From contig CABMPP010000033.1 in the NCBI GenBank assembly GCA_902388495.1, positions 1 to 46,742 of the forward strand: DNA of 46,742 bases, given 5' to 3'. This DNA is from an uncultured Bacteroides sp. GTDB taxonomy: Bacteria; Bacteroidota; Bacteroidia; Bacteroidales; Bacteroidaceae. Under the pieces are notes generated by a model. It was not told the origin of the DNA and did not search any database. It saw only the letters and a list, made by a program, of their open reading frames with translations. The translations under genes were made by a program, and so were the position numbers. Each line of letters starts with the position of its first letter. Position 1 is the stretch's first letter. Positions 43,950-46,742 of the stretch are shown piece by piece.

Positions 43950-45371
43950 TCAGAACTTATAGTTTACACTGACACCGAACACCTTATTGGAACGGCTGTA
44001 AACATCCTTATCAATTGAAGCATCCAAACCACGGGGACTCGACTTAGTATAGTCGCTATAGGTAGTCCAGAAGTAAGCAACGTCCAAACTCAATGCCTCA
44101 CTGAGGTTGATACGGCCACCGAGACCCACAGAATATGAATCGCAGGAGAAGCTGGTATCCGACTGGAAATCATCACTCAATCCGTAATCGGTCTTCTGAT
44201 AACCGCCACTGATGGTAAGCAGCTTATTGATATCCCACTCCACACCGGCCAGATACTCATGCGTGCCATGTGTCAACGCTTTCTGCTTGCCCTCGGCCAT
44301 ACCGGCATTCTTGTCGTCGAAGAAGTGATATTCTACCGAAGCACGGAGTGAAGGCAGGAATTCATAGCCTGCTGCTACAGACAACATGGCAGGGACATCA
44401 CTCGGAGTATTCACACCATCTCTGAAAGGTTCCATATATTTTTCGGCTGCAGCCGGATAGTCAAACTCATGTGTATCGTTCTCAATGTTCATATTAGCTC
44501 TGAACTCGTATTTTGCAGCCAGGTTCAGTTTGCCAAACTTGGCATCTACACCGATAATCGGAGCCAGTCCCCAACCCGTCTGGTCGCAATCAAGTCCGAT
44601 CTTTGTATCATTCAGCTTTTGGAGTAATGCTCCCGATTGCTGCTGCACTACCTGCTGAGCCTGTTCCAAAGGCATTCCACCCTGCACAAGCTGCCCCACC
44701 ATAGCAGCTCCCAGCTGTTCGGCAACGCCATCTTTCAGTTTCACATTCAGGAAACCCTTATAGCCACCTGTGAAGTAATTCATGCGTGCACCACCAAAAA
44801 CAGAGAAGTGCTCATTGATTTTATAGCTTAGTCCCAACTGGAAACCGTAGATAAACTGACGGCCTTCCATGGCGGAGTTGATATTATACATATCAGGCTT
44901 CAGCATTCCCTGACCTTCTGCATTTACCAGGCTGATGGCCGCAGCATCGAACATAGGCAAACCGCTGTTGAAAGATGCTTTTCCACCGCCGCCCACTACG
45001 GCAAAGCTACCGGAAAGTGCCCAGTCACCTTTTTTATATACAGCATGTATGGAAGGAATGACGGGAGCAGATGCTTTTCCCTCATAAGTGCGGGTAGTGG
45101 TCTGTCCGTCCATAGTCCATAGGGGGCTTGTTGCGGCAATGTCGCGCGTCTGATAAGCGCTCTGTATGGTAAACGCTACTTGAAAGCCGTCTTTAGGAAG
45201 GAATGCCAGGCCGGCAGGATTACTATATACACCGTCGAGGTCGATAGAAGCACCACGGGCTATCATACGCAAGAAAGCAGCATTCTGATTCGTATTAGTT
45301 AGATAATCTCCTGCGAAAGTTGGAATTGAAACGATTAACATCGCAATGCTAATCAACGAAATTTTTCTCAT
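43950..45371 (-). CDS. FadL/OmpP1-family outer membrane protein
   Basis: 473 residues with a signal peptide (cleavage near PTFAGD). The mature N-terminus has the FadL-type hatch sequence (NTNQNAAFLRMIARGA, then GVYSNPAGLAFLP), followed by a 14-strand-type barrel ending VFGVSVNYKF. Family members import long-chain fatty acids or other hydrophobic compounds. A Gln-rich helical insert (EQAQQVVQQQSG) near 240 is notable. A CAAAGGTA at 45399-45406 is an exact -7 on the minus strand, with a -33 CAAA 16 nt away, shorter than usual. Confidence 0.85.
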   Translation of the reverse strand: MRKISLISIAMLIVSIPTFAGDYLTNTNQNAAFLRMIARGASIDLDGVYSNPAGLAFLPKDGFQVAFTIQSAYQTRDIAATSPLWTMDGQTTTRTYEGKASAPVIPSIHAVYKKGDWALSGSFAVVGGGGKASFNSGLPMFDAAAISLVNAEGQGMLKPDMYNINSAMEGRQFIYGFQLGLSYKINEHFSVFGGARMNYFTGGYKGFLNVKLKDGVAEQLGAAMVGQLVQGGMPLEQAQQVVQQQSGALLQKLNDTKIGLDCDQTGWGLAPIIGVDAKFGKLNLAAKYEFRANMNIENDTHEFDYPAAAEKYMEPFRDGVNTPSDVPAMLSVAAGYEFLPSLRASVEYHFFDDKNAGMAEGKQKALTHGTHEYLAGVEWDINKLLTISGGYQKTDYGLSDDFQSDTSFSCDSYSVGLGGRINLSEALSLDVAYFWTTYSDYTKSSPRGLDASIDKDVYSRSNKVFGVSVNYKF

Positions 45372-45468
45372 CTAAATCTTTTTTTATTGTTTCGGGCGCA
45401 AAGGTACAATAATATAGCACACCAAAAAGCATTTTGTGCAGAAAGTTATACATAAGGAGGCATTTTAA

Positions 45469-45570
45469 TTGAAAAGGCCAATAGTTTCTAATGAAACGAA
45501 CCTACCTCATCGGTATATCCCCTTGAACCTTATCAATCCCCCGCTTGTTATTCCTTATACTATTATATAA
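45469..45570 (+). CDS. Possible 33-codon leader ORF before the dehydrogenase
   Basis: A TTG at 45469 is preceded by a perfect AAGGAGG (45454-45460) 8 nt upstream and opens 33 codons (KRPIVSNETNLPHRY...) ending in TAA 23 bp before the dehydrogenase ATG. Strong Shine-Dalgarno sequences are uncommon in Bacteroides, which draws attention. The peptide has no recognisable features and TTG starts are rare, so chance is likely. Confidence 0.15.
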   Translation: MKRPIVSNETNLPHRYIPLNLINPPLVIPYTII

Positions 45571-45593
45571 CATTCAAAAAAAACTGTAACCCC

Positions 45594-46595
45594 ATGGCAC
45601 ATACCATTGCATTTTTCGGAAGCAAACCCTATGACGAAGCGTCCTTCAACGAAAAGAACCGGGAATTTGATTTCGAGCTCCGCTACTACAAAGGACATCT
45701 GAACAAACATAACGTGATGCTGACACAAGGCGTAGACACCGTCTGCATCTTCGTAAACGACACCGCCGACGCCGAAGTCCTGCGACTGATGGCAGCCAAC
45801 GGTGTCAAACTCCTGGCCCTGCGTTGCGCCGGATATAATAATGTAGACTTAAAAGCCGCCGCCGACTGCGGCATCACCGTAGTACGCGTACCCGCCTACT
45901 CCCCCTATGCCGTTGCCGAATACACCGTTGCCCTGATGCTTTCCTTGAACCGGAAGATTCCCCGCGCCACCTGGCGTACCCGCGACGGCAACTTCTCCCT
46001 GCACGGCCTGTTGGGTTTCGACATGTACGGCAAGACAGCCGGCATCATCGGCACCGGAAAGATAGCCAAGAAGTTGATATGCATCCTGCGTGGTTTCGGC
46101 ATGAACATTCTTGCCTACGACCTCTATCCCGACCATAACTTCGCCCGCGAGCACCAAGTGGTCTACACCACCCTCGACGAACTGTACCACAGTTCGGACA
46201 TCATCTCCCTGCACTGTCCCCTCACGGAACAGACCAAATATCTCATCAACGACTACTCCATCAGCAAGATGAAGGACGGCGTGATGATTATCAACACCGG
46301 ACGCGGACAGCTGATTCATACCAATGCCCTGATAGAAGGATTGAAAAACAAGAAAATCGGTTCGGCCGGACTGGATGTGTACGAGGAAGAGAGCGAATAC
46401 TTCTACGAAGACCAGTCGGACAAGATCATTGACGACGATACGCTGGCACGCCTGCTGTCGTTCAACAATGTTATTGTAACCTCCCATCAGGCATTCTTCA
46501 CGCGCGAAGCACTGGCAAATATCGCTACTACGACGCTGCAAAATGTGAAAGATTTCATTGAACACAAAGCGTTGGAGAATGAGGTGAAGCTATAA
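45594..46595 (+). CDS. ldhA: D-2-hydroxyacid dehydrogenase (D-lactate dehydrogenase type)
   Basis: Interconverts pyruvate and D-lactate (or related 2-oxo acids) with NAD. 333 residues. The NAD fold shows GIIGTGKIAKK with glycines at 153 and 155 and the acidic D176 (AYDLYPD), which selects NAD over NADP. The catalytic set is R237 in NTGRGQL, a glutamate at 264-266 in DVYEEES, and H298 in TSHQAFF. The pattern fits the LdhA group, active in fermentative redox balance. It stands alone behind a 222-bp gap and ends in a terminator. Confidence 0.88.
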   Translation: MAHTIAFFGSKPYDEASFNEKNREFDFELRYYKGHLNKHNVMLTQGVDTVCIFVNDTADAEVLRLMAANGVKLLALRCAGYNNVDLKAAADCGITVVRVPAYSPYAVAEYTVALMLSLNRKIPRATWRTRDGNFSLHGLLGFDMYGKTAGIIGTGKIAKKLICILRGFGMNILAYDLYPDHNFAREHQVVYTTLDELYHSSDIISLHCPLTEQTKYLINDYSISKMKDGVMIINTGRGQLIHTNALIEGLKNKKIGSAGLDVYEEESEYFYEDQSDKIIDDDTLARLLSFNNVIVTSHQAFFTREALANIATTTLQNVKDFIEHKALENEVKL

Positions 46596-46605
46596 TTGAA
46601 AATGT

Positions 46606-46668
46606 AATGCTATTGACTAAAGAAGAGCAATGCTATTAATAAGGAAGAGCAATACAATTGAGATACTC
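46606..46668. repeat. Degenerate 22-23 bp tandem repeat after the dehydrogenase
   Basis: AATGCTATT recurs at 46606 and 46629, and GAAGAGCAAT at 46622 and 46644, giving two full units and a partial third. It lies between the stop codon and the terminator. Function unknown. Confidence 0.55.
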
Positions 46669-46695
46669 TAGTTGTATCGAACTGACGTTAAATAA

Positions 46696-46736
46696 GAAGG
46701 CTGAATCTTTTCGATAGATTCAGCCTTCTGTCTTTT
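46696..46736 (+). terminator. Terminator of the dehydrogenase gene
   Basis: Perfect 13-bp arms GAAGGCTGAATCT (46696-46708) and AGATTCAGCCTTC (46716-46728), 7-nt loop, followed by TGTCTTTT. Confidence 0.85.
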
Positions 46737-46742
46737 CGCTCA

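Noticed and set aside
1..46742. CRISPR arrays, complete insertion sequences, phage genes and rRNA
   Set aside because: No regularly spaced repeats of CRISPR type, no transposase or phage proteins and no rRNA sequence could be recognised.

Overview
The window looks like the chromosome of a gut Bacteroides or close relative (Bacteroidota). The signs are a SusC/SusD pair under a one-protein hybrid two-component regulator, DUF4374/PepSY/TonB-receptor iron genes, DUF4251 and DcaP-type envelope proteins, and promoters of the Bacteroides type (TTTG, about 20 bases, TAnnTTTG). The species cannot be fixed from sequence alone.

Layout. (1) 1-7220: a leftward biosynthetic operon read purU-hisH-hisA-hisF-hisIE-ftsE-lysC-lysA, covering formate release from 10-formyl-THF, the middle of histidine synthesis, an FtsE-type ATPase and two lysine-pathway enzymes, closed by a terminator at 152-180. 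Three of its gene gaps carry 7-bp tandem repeats. (2) 7423-7628: tRNA-Asp(GUC) with its own promoter and terminator. (3) 7570-23253: an island of about 15.7 kb whose right end repeats the 3' end of the tRNA. It holds a hybrid two-component regulator (leftward) and, divergent from it, a carboxylesterase, SusC, SusD, a GH3 glycosidase and, after a terminator, a second carboxylesterase. This reads as a small polysaccharide- or glycoside-utilisation locus inserted at tRNA-Asp; no integrase remains. (4) 23234-27833: a Gfo/Idh/MocA oxidoreductase whose 3' end runs into the repeat, an unknown protein, a DUF4251 protein, a ferritin-like protein and a metallo-beta-lactamase-fold hydrolase. (5) 27823-32538: a second GH3 beta-glucosidase, divergent from a sensor histidine kinase with a periplasmic binding-protein-like sensor. 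(6) 32532-35417: ammonia-forming nitrite reductase NrfA followed by a compact fused cytochrome c synthase; no nrfH is seen. (7) 35577-40432: xusA-xusB-xusC, the xenosiderophore system described in B. thetaiotaomicron, with a structured 24-bp tandem repeat between xusA and xusB. (8) 40516-42535: a queuosine operon (precursor transporter, queC, queF) with its own promoter, a leader of about 110 nt that contains a preQ1-I-like motif, and a strong terminator. (9) 42587-46742: a DcaP-like porin, a FadL-family protein and a D-2-hydroxyacid dehydrogenase.

Most genes are ordinary for the genus. The points I would examine first are the tRNA-Asp repeat that brackets the utilisation locus, the preQ1-like leader before the queuosine transporter, the repeats between operon genes (heptads in the his/lys operon; 24-mers between xusA and xusB), the paired palindromes in front of the MocA-family gene, and nrfA without nrfH.
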